The notes: generated from the letters alone by a model not told the origin. 64,000 nucleotides of DNA from Variovorax sp. Root411 (GCF_001425205.1 NZ_LMDW01000001.1:931928-995927); one strand, 5' to 3'. Counted from the first letter of the stretch, positions 19,795 to 28,486 are shown. Made by a program: numbers and translations.

Positions 19795-20223
19795 TCAGCT
19801 CTGGATGTACGTGGTCAGCTGCTCGATGGTGGCCTCGTGGTCCGAGATGATGTCGTCCATCAGGTCCTGGATGGAGATCATGCCGATCACCTTGTCGCCA
19901 TCGACCACCGGCAGGTGGCGGAACTTGCGCTGGCTCATCAGCGTCATGCAGGCGCGCGTGCGGGTCTGGGGGGTGACGGTCATCACGTCGGGCGTCATGA
20001 TGTCGCGCACCTTCACTTCCTTCGAGTTCTTGCCCTGCAGCGCGACCTTGCGGGTGTAGTCGCGTTCGGACAGGAAGCCCACCAGCTTCTCGCCGTCCAT
20101 CACCATCAGTGCGCCCACCTCGAAGCGCGCCAGGGTGGACAGTGCGTCGAACACGCTGGTGTCGGGGGAGGTGCGCCATGCTGCGGAATCATGGCGCTTG
20201 AGCAGTTCGGAGACGGGTTTCAT
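19795..20223 (-). CDS. CBS-domain protein
   Basis: The product has 142 residues and consists of a Bateman module of two CBS domains: VFDALSTLARFEVGALMVMDGEKLVGFLSERDYTR (about 28-62) and VKVRDIMTPDVMTVTP with KFRHLPVVDGDKVIGMISIQDLMDDI (about 76-130). Such stand-alone modules bind adenine nucleotides and adjust partner proteins. The start at 20223 has GGAG 9 bp upstream, better than the ATG at 20241. Its neighbour is a ribosome hibernation factor, which hints at a role in energy stress. Confidence 0.9.
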   Translation of the reverse strand: MKPVSELLKRHDSAAWRTSPDTSVFDALSTLARFEVGALMVMDGEKLVGFLSERDYTRKVALQGKNSKEVKVRDIMTPDVMTVTPQTRTRACMTLMSQRKFRHLPVVDGDKVIGMISIQDLMDDIISDHEATIEQLTTYIQS

Positions 20224-20368
20224 CGCGGGTAACTCCATCAAAGGGTTTCGATTCGACCGACGCTCGGGCGCCGCACTCGGTCAAATCATAGGGGCGATGA
20301 CTGCCTCCGCGATGCAAACCCCCTAGGGGATTGCGCGTGTTTGCAACGCACGCGCAATGCGCGAGAAC

Positions 20369-20983
20369 TTATGGCTGGGCGGGTGCAGCGGCCAGCATGC
20401 GGCTCAACGCCACCGGATCGCCCACCACCGTCTTCACGAGGCCCTTCTCGTCGAACTGCACCTGGAACTCCGACCAGCTGTCGCGCCAGTAGCGCCACAC
20501 GGGCGCGTCGAGGCTGGGGTTCTCGCTGGCAACCGGGTAGCCGATGGCCATCAGCACCTGGTCGCGCGTCATGCCCGGCATCACCTTCACGGCGAGGATG
20601 GCGTCGCGCACGGCGGGCGGGAAGGCCGCCATCTTCTGCTTCGGGTCTTCGGTTACCACATAGCGCTGTGCGAACGCGGGCAACGGGATGTTGCGGCTGT
20701 AGTCGTTCTTGATGCGCTGCGGCTTGCCGCCGAGATCCAGGTTGAACCAGCGGAAGTCGTACGCGGTGATGCGCGCCGGCGTGCCCACCGCGACGATGCG
20801 CGTGCCCTGCTCGTCGTAGTTGATGTCGCTGATCGAGTCGCCGTAGGTGCGCATGTTGCAGCACAGGTAGCCGTTGATCATGGGGCCGGGCGGAGGAGAG
20901 GGCCGCTGGGCATGGGCGACGGTGACGGTCGCGGGCACGACGATGGCTGCCAGCAGGGCGGCAGCGGCAAGGCGCTTGAACAT
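20369..20983 (-). CDS. exported protein with a BamE/SmpA-like C-terminus
   Basis: The 204-residue product has a signal peptide (MFKRLAAAALLAAIVVPATVTVAHA, cleavage near residue 25). The C-terminal half includes VMPGMTRDQVLMAIGYPVASENPSLDAPVWRYW and FQVQFDEKGLVKTVVG, a pattern like the SmpA/OmlA (BamE) fold, in which a helix and a three-stranded sheet follow a GMTxxQVxxxxGxP motif. It is not lipidated. The N-terminal half is unrecognised. A role in the envelope is likely; the exact function is unknown. Confidence 0.7.
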   Translation of the reverse strand: MFKRLAAAALLAAIVVPATVTVAHAQRPSPPPGPMINGYLCCNMRTYGDSISDINYDEQGTRIVAVGTPARITAYDFRWFNLDLGGKPQRIKNDYSRNIPLPAFAQRYVVTEDPKQKMAAFPPAVRDAILAVKVMPGMTRDQVLMAIGYPVASENPSLDAPVWRYWRDSWSEFQVQFDEKGLVKTVVGDPVALSRMLAAAPAQP

Positions 20984-21078
20984 GGATTTCCCTCGAAGTT
21001 GTTGGAGTGGCTGCGCGGGGCAGCGCGCGGATTCTAGGATCGAACAGGCCCCAAGCGAAGGCAGAATGCCCGCATCCA

Positions 21079-21095
21079 GCTATCGAAAGCGTAGC
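21079..21095. repeat. short palindromic intergenic repeat, copy 2
   Basis: GCTATCGAAAGCGTAGC has arms GCTAT/GTAGC (one G:T-type mismatch) and matches 14 of 17 bases of the copy at 15129-15145. It lies in the 209-bp gap before the YlqF-type GTPase gene. Confidence 0.45.
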
Positions 21096-21192
21096 AACAA
21101 GGTCCCGTTCAGGTTCCCGGTTCACAATGCGCACCCGGCCCCCTTTCGGCGGCCATCCCATTCCCAGACAGCGCGAAAGAAAGAGCCAACCG

Positions 21193-22155
21193 ATGGCGAT
21201 CCAGTGGTTCCCCGGTCACATGTATGCGACCCAGAAGGCCATCACCGAACGGGTGAAGGACATCGACGTGGTCATCGAACTGCTCGATGCGCGCCTGCCT
21301 GGCTCCAGCGCCAACCCGATGCTGGCCGAACTCACGGCCGGGCGGCCCACGCTGAAGGTGCTCAACAAGCAGGACCTTGCCGATCCCGCGCGCACTGCAC
21401 TCTGGCTGGCGCACTACAACGCGCTGCCCGCCACGCGCGCCATCGGGCTCGATGCGAGCCAGACTACGCCCGCGCAGCAACTCGTGAAGGCCTGCCATGA
21501 ACTTTCACCCAACCGGGGCGGCATGGCCAAGCCGATGCGCGTGCTGATCTGCGGGATTCCCAACGTGGGCAAGTCCACCCTCATCAACACGCTCATCGGC
21601 GGGCGCAAGGCCAAGACCGGCGACGAGGCCGGCATCACCAAGCTCGAGCAGCGCATCACGCTGGCCGACGACTTCTACCTGTGGGACACGCCCGGCATGC
21701 TGTGGCCGCGCATCATCGTGCCCAAGAGCGGCTACAACCTCGCGGCCAGCGGCGCGGTGGGGCGCAACGCCTTCGACGAGGAGGAGGTGGCGCTGGAGCT
21801 GCTCGACTACCTCAAGACGCACTACGCCGCGGGCGTGGCCGCGCGCTTCAAGCTCGTGGAGCTCGACGCCGAGACCATGGCCGGCATGAAGGACGAGGCG
21901 CTGCTCGACACCATCGGCCGCAAGCGCGGCGCGCTGCTGGGCAAGGGCCGCGTCAACCTGCAGAAGGCGGCGGAGATCGTGATGCACGAGTTTCGCGCGG
22001 GCAACCTGGGGCGCATCACGCTCGAAACGCCCGAAGAGTTTGCGCTGTGGCTGGCCGATGGCCAGCGGGCCGATGCCGAGCGCGCGGCGAAGAAGGCCGC
22101 GCGCAAGCACAAGGGCAAGCCGAAGCCCGAGATTGCGCCCGAACAGGACGCCTGA
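21193..22155 (+). CDS. ylqF: YlqF/RbgA-type circularly permuted ribosome-assembly GTPase
   Basis: The product has 320 residues and begins MAIQWFPGHMYATQKAI, the family signature WFPGHM. The GTPase motifs come in permuted order: G4 NKQD (58-61), then the G1 P-loop GIPNVGKST (121-129), then DTPGMLWPR as G3. RbgA-type proteins act late in 50S subunit assembly. The C-terminal tail is basic (KKAARKHKGKPKPEI), fit for RNA binding. The start at 21193 puts the WFPGHM motif at the N-terminus. Confidence 0.93.
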   Translation: MAIQWFPGHMYATQKAITERVKDIDVVIELLDARLPGSSANPMLAELTAGRPTLKVLNKQDLADPARTALWLAHYNALPATRAIGLDASQTTPAQQLVKACHELSPNRGGMAKPMRVLICGIPNVGKSTLINTLIGGRKAKTGDEAGITKLEQRITLADDFYLWDTPGMLWPRIIVPKSGYNLAASGAVGRNAFDEEEVALELLDYLKTHYAAGVAARFKLVELDAETMAGMKDEALLDTIGRKRGALLGKGRVNLQKAAEIVMHEFRAGNLGRITLETPEEFALWLADGQRADAERAAKKAARKHKGKPKPEIAPEQDA

Positions 22156-22218
22156 GAGCGCGCGGCTGCCGGCCTGCCATGGCGCCGCTGTCGCCAATGC
22201 AACTGTTCGCTACCCTGC

Positions 22219-22236
22219 CCGTCACGCGCGTGACGG
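22219..22236. promoter_or_regulatory. 18-bp perfect palindrome, function unknown
   Basis: CCGTCACGCGCGTGACGG is a perfect palindrome in the 148-bp gap between the YlqF-type gene and the thioesterase gene. No T-run follows it, so it is more likely a protein-binding site than a terminator. I cannot assign a regulator. Confidence 0.45.
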
Positions 22237-22303
22237 AGCTTGTCCTGCGTGGTTCGTAGAGTGGCCTGACCGCTTCTCACACCCGCCACGCACAGGACAC
22301 GCC

Positions 22304-22738
22304 ATGCTCGAAACCTTCAAGGCTCTCAACGAAACCGCATCCTTCAATCGCTGGGCCGGCATCGAGGCCACCCAGGCTGGCAACGGCGAGGCCGAGCTGC
22401 GCATGAAATGGCGCAAGGAAGACATGGGGCAATACGCCGGCTTCCTCCACGCGGGAATGATCTCCGCGCTGCTCGATACCGCGAGTGGCTATGCGGCCGC
22501 CACGCTGGCCGGCCGCGTGATGACGTCGCACTTCTCGGTGAACTTCATGTCACCGGCCGTGGGTCAAGCCTTTGTGGCACGCGCGCGTGTGGCGAAGGCC
22601 GGGCGCAAGCAGGTGTTCGTTGCGTCCGAACTGTACGCACAGCCCGAAGGCGCAGGCGACGATGCGCTCAAGCTCGTGGCGACGGGGAACGCCATCCTGG
22701 TTCCGGTGGAAGAGGCTTCTCCGAAGCCGGCCGCCTGA
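22304..22738 (+). CDS. PaaI-family hotdog thioesterase
   Basis: This 144-residue protein has a single hotdog fold. The segment YAGFLHAGMISALLDTASGYAAATL contains the HAGMIS..LDTA signature of the PaaI thioesterase family, and HFSVNFMSPAVGQAFVARARV forms the later strands. It should hydrolyse an acyl-CoA thioester in the cytoplasm, often in aromatic or fatty-acid metabolism. Its 3' end overlaps the convergent acyltransferase gene by 71 bp. Confidence 0.88.
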   Translation: MLETFKALNETASFNRWAGIEATQAGNGEAELRMKWRKEDMGQYAGFLHAGMISALLDTASGYAAATLAGRVMTSHFSVNFMSPAVGQAFVARARVAKAGRKQVFVASELYAQPEGAGDDALKLVATGNAILVPVEEASPKPAA

Positions 22739-23885
22739 GCTTCAGCCCGAACAGCGGCCGAAGCCAGTTCACGCGGCGGATCAGGCCGTCGTTCAGCGCC
22801 CAGCAGCCGAGCACCGTGAGCGTCACCAGCAGCGCGGGCTCCAGCACCGGGCCGAGCGCAAGCGGCGCCAGCGCGCTCGCGGCGGCGATGATCAGCGTCT
22901 GGTGCAGCACGTACCACGGGTACACCGACTCGTTGGCCCAGCGAAGCCAGGGCCATGGGCAGTTCAGGTGGCGGTGGGCATGGCCGAGGATGGCCGCGAC
23001 GGCCAGCCACAGGTAGAGCATGCGCAGCGTGTCCATCGTCAGGCCGGACGCCGGGCCCTTCGCGCCGGCCCGCAGCGCGATGAAGGCGGCGATCGCCGCG
23101 ACCGCCAGTGCGAGCGACACCCGGCGCAGCCGTTCCAGTTCCTTCCACACGCCGGTGTCCACGCCCATCCAGTAGCCGTAGAGGAACATCGTGAAATACA
23201 GGCTGTGCAGGTGGAAGTCGCGCACCAGGTTGTGCGTGGGTGGAAAGCGCGAGGCCAGCAGCGTGGTGAAGACGAGCAGCGGCACCACCGGCAGCAGCAG
23301 CTTCCAGCCCCGCAGGCCGTTGAAGCCGCGCCGAAGCCACTGGCCGGCGGCGGAATTCCACAGCGGCAGCGTCAGCGCGACCAGCGCGGTGTAGGTGAAC
23401 AGATAGGGCAGGTACCAGAGGTGGTTCCAGGTGATGCCGAACTCCGCGCCGTCGAAGGCCCGCTTCGGCCACGGTTCGGCCATCGACAGGTAGCGCAGCA
23501 GGAAGGCACCGAAGCCCGGCGCGACCAGCCCGTTGGCCACGCCCTGCGCATAGGCCTGGTACGGCACGATCACCGCCATGCCGAAGGCCAGCGGCAGCAT
23601 CAGCCGCAGGCCGCGGCTGCGCAGCAGGTCCCAGGTGCCCTGGCCCCGGCTCAGGAAGCCGAGCGACACGCCAGAGACCAGGAAGACGAGGTCCATGCGC
23701 CAGAGGTTCAGGATGCGCATCGGCCACTGCAGCCATTCGGCCGCGTGCGGGCTCTTGAGGTGCCAGGGCCAGTCGGCCACGTAGTACATGCCCACGTGAT
23801 AGAGGATGACGAACAGGAAGGCCAGCGCGCGCAGGGCGTCGATGTCGTGGCGGCGGTGGCCGGGCGGGTTGGCGGCGATGTTCAT
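22668..23885 (-). CDS. acyltransferase 3 family membrane protein
   Basis: The 405-residue product begins RRHDIDALRALAFLFVILYHVGMYYV, the typical start of acyltransferase 3 proteins, in which the His in YHVGM is catalytic. Ten or so transmembrane helices follow. Such enzymes transfer acyl groups to sugars, glucans or peptides on the cell surface (OpgC and OafA are relatives). The C-terminus is basic and proline-rich. The last 71 bp overlap the thioesterase gene on the other strand. A LytTR regulator is divergent from it. Confidence 0.87.
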   Translation of the reverse strand: MNIAANPPGHRRHDIDALRALAFLFVILYHVGMYYVADWPWHLKSPHAAEWLQWPMRILNLWRMDLVFLVSGVSLGFLSRGQGTWDLLRSRGLRLMLPLAFGMAVIVPYQAYAQGVANGLVAPGFGAFLLRYLSMAEPWPKRAFDGAEFGITWNHLWYLPYLFTYTALVALTLPLWNSAAGQWLRRGFNGLRGWKLLLPVVPLLVFTTLLASRFPPTHNLVRDFHLHSLYFTMFLYGYWMGVDTGVWKELERLRRVSLALAVAAIAAFIALRAGAKGPASGLTMDTLRMLYLWLAVAAILGHAHRHLNCPWPWLRWANESVYPWYVLHQTLIIAAASALAPLALGPVLEPALLVTLTVLGCWALNDGLIRRVNWLRPLFGLKLRRPASEKPLPPEPGWRSPSPRA

Positions 23886-24040
23886 CGCAAGCTCCTCGAA
23901 GCAAAGAAGCCGCGATGCTCGGCCCCGTGGCGGCTGCGCGGCTCATCCGGGGGACGGAGGGCCCCCGCTTTGTGACGAGCGGTGGTCCCAAGGGACGAAA
24001 TTCACCGCCCCGAGGCCCGTTTTCGGGAGAATCCCGCCCC

Positions 24041-24946
24041 ATGGGAGACCCACGCAGGAACCTCTACGAGCGCTACGAGCCGATTCGCCGCCCCGTGGAG
24101 GTGGCGTTCTGGATCGTGCTGATGGCCCTGCAGGCCGTGTTCAGCACGATGGTCGCGATCGTCGACATGCGCACGCGCGCCGTGCCGCGCGCCAACTGGG
24201 AGGTCGCGACCTGGGAAGGGTCGAGCCACCTGGTGCTGTTGCTGCTGATCCCGGCGCTGGTCGCCGTCGAGCGCCGGCTGTCGCCGCTGGTGCGCGGGCA
24301 CTGGGTGCGCTTCCTGGCCTGGCATGGGTTGGCGAGCGTGGCGTTCAGCGTGGTCCACGTGGTGGGCATGTTCGGGTTGCGCGCAGTCGTCTACGCATTG
24401 GCCGGCGAGCGCTACGACTTCGGCGGCTGGGCTGGCCAATGGGGCTACGAATACCTGAAGGACGTGCGGGTGTACGCGAGCATCGTCTTCGGCGTCTGGG
24501 CCTACCGGCTGTTCATGCTGCGGCTGCAGGGCGAGGCGCGGGTGCTCGATGCGCCGGAGGCCCCGGCCGAACCGGAGGGCGCCGCACCCGCCGAGCCCGA
24601 AGCCTTGTCGCCGCCCGTGCGCCCCGAGCGTTTCCTCGTGCGCAAGCTGCGCCGCGAATTCCTCATCGCCGCAACCGACATCGACTGGCTCCAGGCCGAG
24701 GGCAACTACGTCGGCCTGCACGTCAACGGCCATGACTACCTGCTGCGCGCCACGCTGACCGACTTCCTGGCGCAGCTCGACCCCGCCTGTTTCGTTCGGG
24801 TGCACCGAAGCCATGCGGTGAACCTGGGCCGAATCAAGGAAATCGAGCCGCTCGACGGCGGCGATGCCCGGCTGCACATGCACGACGGCACCACCGTGCC
24901 CTGCAGCCGCCGCCACCGGGACGCGTTGCGCGCCGGCGCGGGCTGA
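24041..24946 (+). CDS. membrane-anchored LytTR DNA-binding protein
   Basis: This 301-residue protein has about four transmembrane helices in its first 170 residues (VAFWIVLMALQAVFSTMVAIV, HLVLLLLIPALVAV, FLAWHGLASVAFSVVHVVGMF, YASIVFGVWAYRLFML), a proline/alanine-rich linker (about 175-200), and a C-terminal LytTR domain (about 205-300) with IDWLQAEGNYVGLHVNGHDYLLRATLTDFLAQL read in parts and FVRVHRSHAVNLGRIKEIEPL. It lacks a receiver domain, so it may sense a membrane signal directly. It is divergent from the acyltransferase 3 gene (155 bp), its most likely target. Confidence 0.85.
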   Translation: MGDPRRNLYERYEPIRRPVEVAFWIVLMALQAVFSTMVAIVDMRTRAVPRANWEVATWEGSSHLVLLLLIPALVAVERRLSPLVRGHWVRFLAWHGLASVAFSVVHVVGMFGLRAVVYALAGERYDFGGWAGQWGYEYLKDVRVYASIVFGVWAYRLFMLRLQGEARVLDAPEAPAEPEGAAPAEPEALSPPVRPERFLVRKLRREFLIAATDIDWLQAEGNYVGLHVNGHDYLLRATLTDFLAQLDPACFVRVHRSHAVNLGRIKEIEPLDGGDARLHMHDGTTVPCSRRHRDALRAGAG

Positions 24947-25008
24947 TCCGGTGCATGGCGGGCTTGCGGCAGTCCGTTTTGGTTCATTGCGCACCATCGA
25001 AGAGCTTT

Positions 25009-25026
25009 CAGGCACCATTTTTGCTT
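25009..25026 (+). promoter_or_regulatory. sigma-54 promoter of the ammonium transporter gene
   Basis: The sequence CAGGCACCATTTTTGCTT has GG at 25011-25012 and GC at 25023-25024, separated by exactly 10 bp, and matches the -24/-12 consensus (YTGGCACG-N4-TTGC) at most positions. It lies 72 bp before the transporter start. Upstream at 24980-24996, TGGTTC-N5-GCACCA is a dyad, though inverted relative to the usual NtrC site. Confidence 0.65.
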
Positions 25027-25097
25027 CATTGGCCGACCGCTCCGGGTCATTCGGGTGCGGCGCACCAATCCGAATCAAAAATCAGCAAGAAGCTTCA

Positions 25098-26300
25098 ATG
25101 GACGCACTCAAACAGGGCGCAGACGCGCTGTTCATCCTTCTCGGCGCCATCATGGTCCTGGCCATGCACGCCGGCTTTGCCTTTCTCGAACTGGGCACCG
25201 TACGCAAGAAGAATCAGGTCAATGCGCTGGTGAAGATCCTGGTCGACTTCTCGGTCTCGACCATCGTGTACTTCCTCGTGGGCTACGGCGTGGCCTATGG
25301 CACGCATTTCTTCGTCGGCGCCACCGAGCTGGCGGAAAAGAGCGGCTACGAGCTGGTGAAGTTCTTCTTCCTGCTCACCTTCGCGGCGGCCATCCCGGCC
25401 ATCATCTCGGGCGGCATTGCCGAGCGCGCCAAGTTCTGGCCGCAGCTGATCGCCACGGCGGTGATCGTCGGCTTCGTCTACCCGCTGTACGAAGGCATCG
25501 CGTGGAACAAGCACTTCGGCATCCAGGACTGGATCGCCTCGCTCACGAGCCACGAGTTCCATGACTTCGCGGGCTCGGTGGTGGTGCATGCGGTGGGCGG
25601 CTGGCTCGCGCTGCCGGCGGTGCTGTTGCTGGGCGCGCGGCGCAACCGCTACAAGGGCGACGGCTCGCTGAGCGCGCATCCGCCGTCGAACATTCCGTTC
25701 CTCGCGCTCGGTGCATGGGTGCTGTGCGTGGGCTGGTTCGGCTTCAACGTGATGAGCGCGCAGAGCATCGACAAGATCTCCGGCCTCGTGGCCGTCAACT
25801 CGCTGATGGCGATGGTCGGCGGCACGCTCGTGGCGCTGGCCATGGGCAAGAACGACCCCGGCTTCGTCTACAACGGCCCGCTCGCCGGCCTGGTGGCCGT
25901 GTGCGCCGGCTCCGACCTGATGCATCCGCTGGGCGCGCTGGTGGTGGGCGGCGTGGCGGGCGCGATCTTCGTCTACATGTTCACGCTGGTGCAGAACAAG
26001 TGGAAGATCGACGACGTGCTCGGCGTGTGGCCGCTGCACGGCCTGTGCGGCACCTGGGGCGGCATCGCGGCGGGCATCTTCGGCACGCAGGCGCTGGGCG
26101 GCATCGGCGGGGTGAACGTGTGGGCGCAGCTGATCGGCACCGCCATCGGCGTGGCCTGGGCCGCGCTGGCGGGCGCGGCGGTGTATGGCGCGCTCAAGGC
26201 TTCGGTGGGGCTGCGGCTGTCGCAGGAGGAGGAGTACGACGGCGCCGACCTGTCGATTCATCACATCTCGGCCACGCCGGAGCGCGAGGTCAACTGGTAA
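25098..26300 (+). CDS. amtB: ammonium transporter (Amt/Rh family)
   Basis: The 400-residue product has eleven predicted helices. AMHAGFAFLELGTVRKKNQVNALVK lies near the N-terminus, HDFAGSVVVHAVGGWLALPAVLLLG holds the Amt signature with the first pore-lining His, and VWPLHGLCGTWGG holds the second. It brings ammonium into the cell under low nitrogen. No GlnK gene lies next to it in the window, unlike the common glnK-amtB pair. The C-terminal cytoplasmic tail (EEYDGADLSIHHISATPEREVNW, read in two parts) is where PII proteins usually act. A sigma-54 promoter precedes it. Confidence 0.93.
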   Translation: MDALKQGADALFILLGAIMVLAMHAGFAFLELGTVRKKNQVNALVKILVDFSVSTIVYFLVGYGVAYGTHFFVGATELAEKSGYELVKFFFLLTFAAAIPAIISGGIAERAKFWPQLIATAVIVGFVYPLYEGIAWNKHFGIQDWIASLTSHEFHDFAGSVVVHAVGGWLALPAVLLLGARRNRYKGDGSLSAHPPSNIPFLALGAWVLCVGWFGFNVMSAQSIDKISGLVAVNSLMAMVGGTLVALAMGKNDPGFVYNGPLAGLVAVCAGSDLMHPLGALVVGGVAGAIFVYMFTLVQNKWKIDDVLGVWPLHGLCGTWGGIAAGIFGTQALGGIGGVNVWAQLIGTAIGVAWAALAGAAVYGALKASVGLRLSQEEEYDGADLSIHHISATPEREVNW

Positions 26301-26375
26301 TCCTCGGTCCCTGAAGCACGGCAGGCCTGCTTGGGCTATTCTCGGCGCCCCTTACAACCGCCGAGGAGCAGACCC

Positions 26376-27347
26376 ATGACAAGAACACCCGCCCGCTGGC
26401 TGCGCCGCGGCATCGCCGCACTGGCCGGCAGCCTGTTGATGCTTTCGTTCGCAGCGCAGGCCGGCGCCCCGCAGGTCAAGACCCAGGCGCCGGGCTTCTA
26501 CCGGATGATGCTCGGCGACTTCGAGGTGACCGCGCTGTTCGACGGCACCCTCGACCTCGAGCCCAAGAAGCTGCTCACCAACACCACGCAGGCGCAGGTC
26601 GGCAAGCTGCTCGATCGCGGCTTCGAAAAGGATGCCGTGCCCACCTCGGTGAACGGCTACCTCATCAACACCGGCAGCAAGCTGGTGCTGGTCGACACCG
26701 GCGCCGGCGGCCTGTTCGGCCCCACGCTCGGCAGCCTGCAGGCCAACCTCAAGGCCGCGGGCTACCAGCCCGACCAGGTCGACGACGTGCTCATCACCCA
26801 CATGCACGGCGACCACGTCGGCGGCCTCGTGCAGGACGGCAAGCTGGTGTTCCCCAACGCCACCATCCATGCCGGCCAGGAAGACGCCGACTTCTGGCTG
26901 AGCAAGGCCAACCTGGAGAAGGCCCCCGCCGAGATGAAGGACTTCTTCCAGGGCGCGATGGTGTCGCTGAACCCGTACGTGGAAGCGGGCAAGTTCAAGG
27001 GCATGAAGGGTGGCACCGACCTGCTGCCCGGCATCAAGGCCGTGCCCGCCCACGGCCACACGCCGGGCCACAACATCTACGTCGTCGAGTCCAAGGGCCA
27101 GAAGCTGGTGCTGTGGGGCGACCTGATGCACGTGGCCGCCGTGCAGTTCGCGCAGCCGCAGGTCACCATCTCGTTCGACGTCGACTCGAAGCCGGCCGCA
27201 GTGGAGCGCAAGAAGGCGTATGCGGATGCGGCGAAGGGCCGCTACCTCGTGGGCAGCGCCCACCTGCCGTTCCCGGGGCTGGGGCACGTGCGGGCGGAGG
27301 GGAAGGGCTATGTGTGGGTGCCTGTGGATTACCAGCAGGTGAGGTGA
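26376..27347 (+). CDS. exported metallo-beta-lactamase-fold hydrolase
   Basis: This 323-residue protein has a signal peptide (LRRGIAALAGSLLMLSFAAQA, cleavage near residue 29) and an MBL fold. The zinc motif H142-M-H144-G-D146-H147 is in THMHGDHVGG; VPAHGHTPGHN and LWGDLMHV provide further ligands. The overall pattern resembles the quorum-quenching lactonase or glyoxalase-like MBL group rather than a true beta-lactamase. It should act in the periplasm on an ester, lactone or similar bond. The ribosome site CGAGGAG lies before the ATG. Confidence 0.88.
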   Translation: MTRTPARWLRRGIAALAGSLLMLSFAAQAGAPQVKTQAPGFYRMMLGDFEVTALFDGTLDLEPKKLLTNTTQAQVGKLLDRGFEKDAVPTSVNGYLINTGSKLVLVDTGAGGLFGPTLGSLQANLKAAGYQPDQVDDVLITHMHGDHVGGLVQDGKLVFPNATIHAGQEDADFWLSKANLEKAPAEMKDFFQGAMVSLNPYVEAGKFKGMKGGTDLLPGIKAVPAHGHTPGHNIYVVESKGQKLVLWGDLMHVAAVQFAQPQVTISFDVDSKPAAVERKKAYADAAKGRYLVGSAHLPFPGLGHVRAEGKGYVWVPVDYQQVR

Positions 27348-27502
27348 TGGGGCTTGGCTGAAGCGTATTTGCCTGCTCGAACGAACGGGGCAGGGCAAGG
27401 CCACGCGGTACGCGCTCGTTCTTGCAATGCAGCAGCGCGAAGCACGAATGCGTGGCCTGTAGCAAACTCGCCCGACCGCTCCGTTTCACGCCCCACGACC
27501 CC

Positions 27503-28438
27503 ATGACCCAATCTCCTCCCGCCCTCGAAGTCCTCCCCCGCGACCTTTCTGCGTACCGCAAGGGCAACGTCGGCATCGACTACGTGCACCGCTTCGAGTC
27601 GGGCAAGCCCGGTCCGCACGTGCTGATCAACGCGCTGACGCACGGCAACGAGATCTGCGGCATGACGGCGGCCACACACCTGCTCGACAACAACGTGCGC
27701 CCGAAGATCGGCACGCTCACCGTGAGCTTCGCCAACGTGGCCGCGTACGAATCCTTCAACGAGGCGCTGCCCTTCGACAGCCGCCAGCTCGTGCACAACC
27801 TCAACCGCATCTGGTCGCCCGAGTGGCTGGACGGCACCGAGGACAGCCCCGAGCTGAGCCGCGCGCGCGTCCTGCGCCCGGTGGTGGAGGCGGCCGACCA
27901 CATTCTCGACATCCACTCGACCAGCCAGCCCGTCGTGCCGTTCTGGGTCTACCCGGCGTTCGAGCGCAACGCCAAGGTCGCACTGGCCATCGGCCGACCG
28001 TCGGTGCACCTCGTGATGCCCGACGGCCTGGGCTCGGGCACCCCGCTGATCCAGTACGGCGGCCACGGCGGGCCGGACGGCAAGGGCGTGGCGATGGTGG
28101 TCGAATGCGGCCAGCACTTCCTGCGCTCGGCATCGGAACTGGCGACGGCCGTCACGTACGACTTCCTCGCGTACTTCGGCCTCGTCGACAAGGACCAGGC
28201 CGCGCCTGCGACCGAGCCGCAGCGGCGCTTCCAGCTGCTGCAGACGCACGTCATCAAGTCGCCGGAGTTCGCCTTCGTGCGACCGTTGATCGGCTTCGAG
28301 ACTTTCGCCAAGGGCGAGCTGATCGCGACCAACGGCGACGAGGAAATTCGCGCGCTGTGCGACGACTGCACGATCTTCATGCCCGCGCAGCGCGTGATCG
28401 TGGGGCGCGAGGCGGTTTACCTGACGAAGCCGATCTGA
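27503..28438 (+). CDS. succinylglutamate desuccinylase/aspartoacylase family hydrolase
   Basis: The product has 311 residues and belongs to the M14 AstE/AspA group: the zinc ligands H47 and E50 lie in NALTHGNEICG, HNLNRIW is the family's R-containing motif, and DIHST supplies the third zinc ligand. It likely removes an acyl group from an N-acyl amino acid in the cytoplasm. The gap before it holds a spaced inverted repeat, GGCCACGC (27399-27406) and GCGTGGCC (27450-27457), of unknown role. Confidence 0.85.
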   Translation: MTQSPPALEVLPRDLSAYRKGNVGIDYVHRFESGKPGPHVLINALTHGNEICGMTAATHLLDNNVRPKIGTLTVSFANVAAYESFNEALPFDSRQLVHNLNRIWSPEWLDGTEDSPELSRARVLRPVVEAADHILDIHSTSQPVVPFWVYPAFERNAKVALAIGRPSVHLVMPDGLGSGTPLIQYGGHGGPDGKGVAMVVECGQHFLRSASELATAVTYDFLAYFGLVDKDQAAPATEPQRRFQLLQTHVIKSPEFAFVRPLIGFETFAKGELIATNGDEEIRALCDDCTIFMPAQRVIVGREAVYLTKPI

Positions 28439-28486
28439 GGTCCGCCGGCAGATCGGTGGGTATGGTCGAATGGTCGTTCGATGGCC

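Noticed and set aside
27399..27457. Spaced inverted repeat GGCCACGC...GCGTGGCC as a terminator or structured RNA
   Set aside because: The arms are only 8 bp with a 43-bp loop and no T-run; too weak to call.
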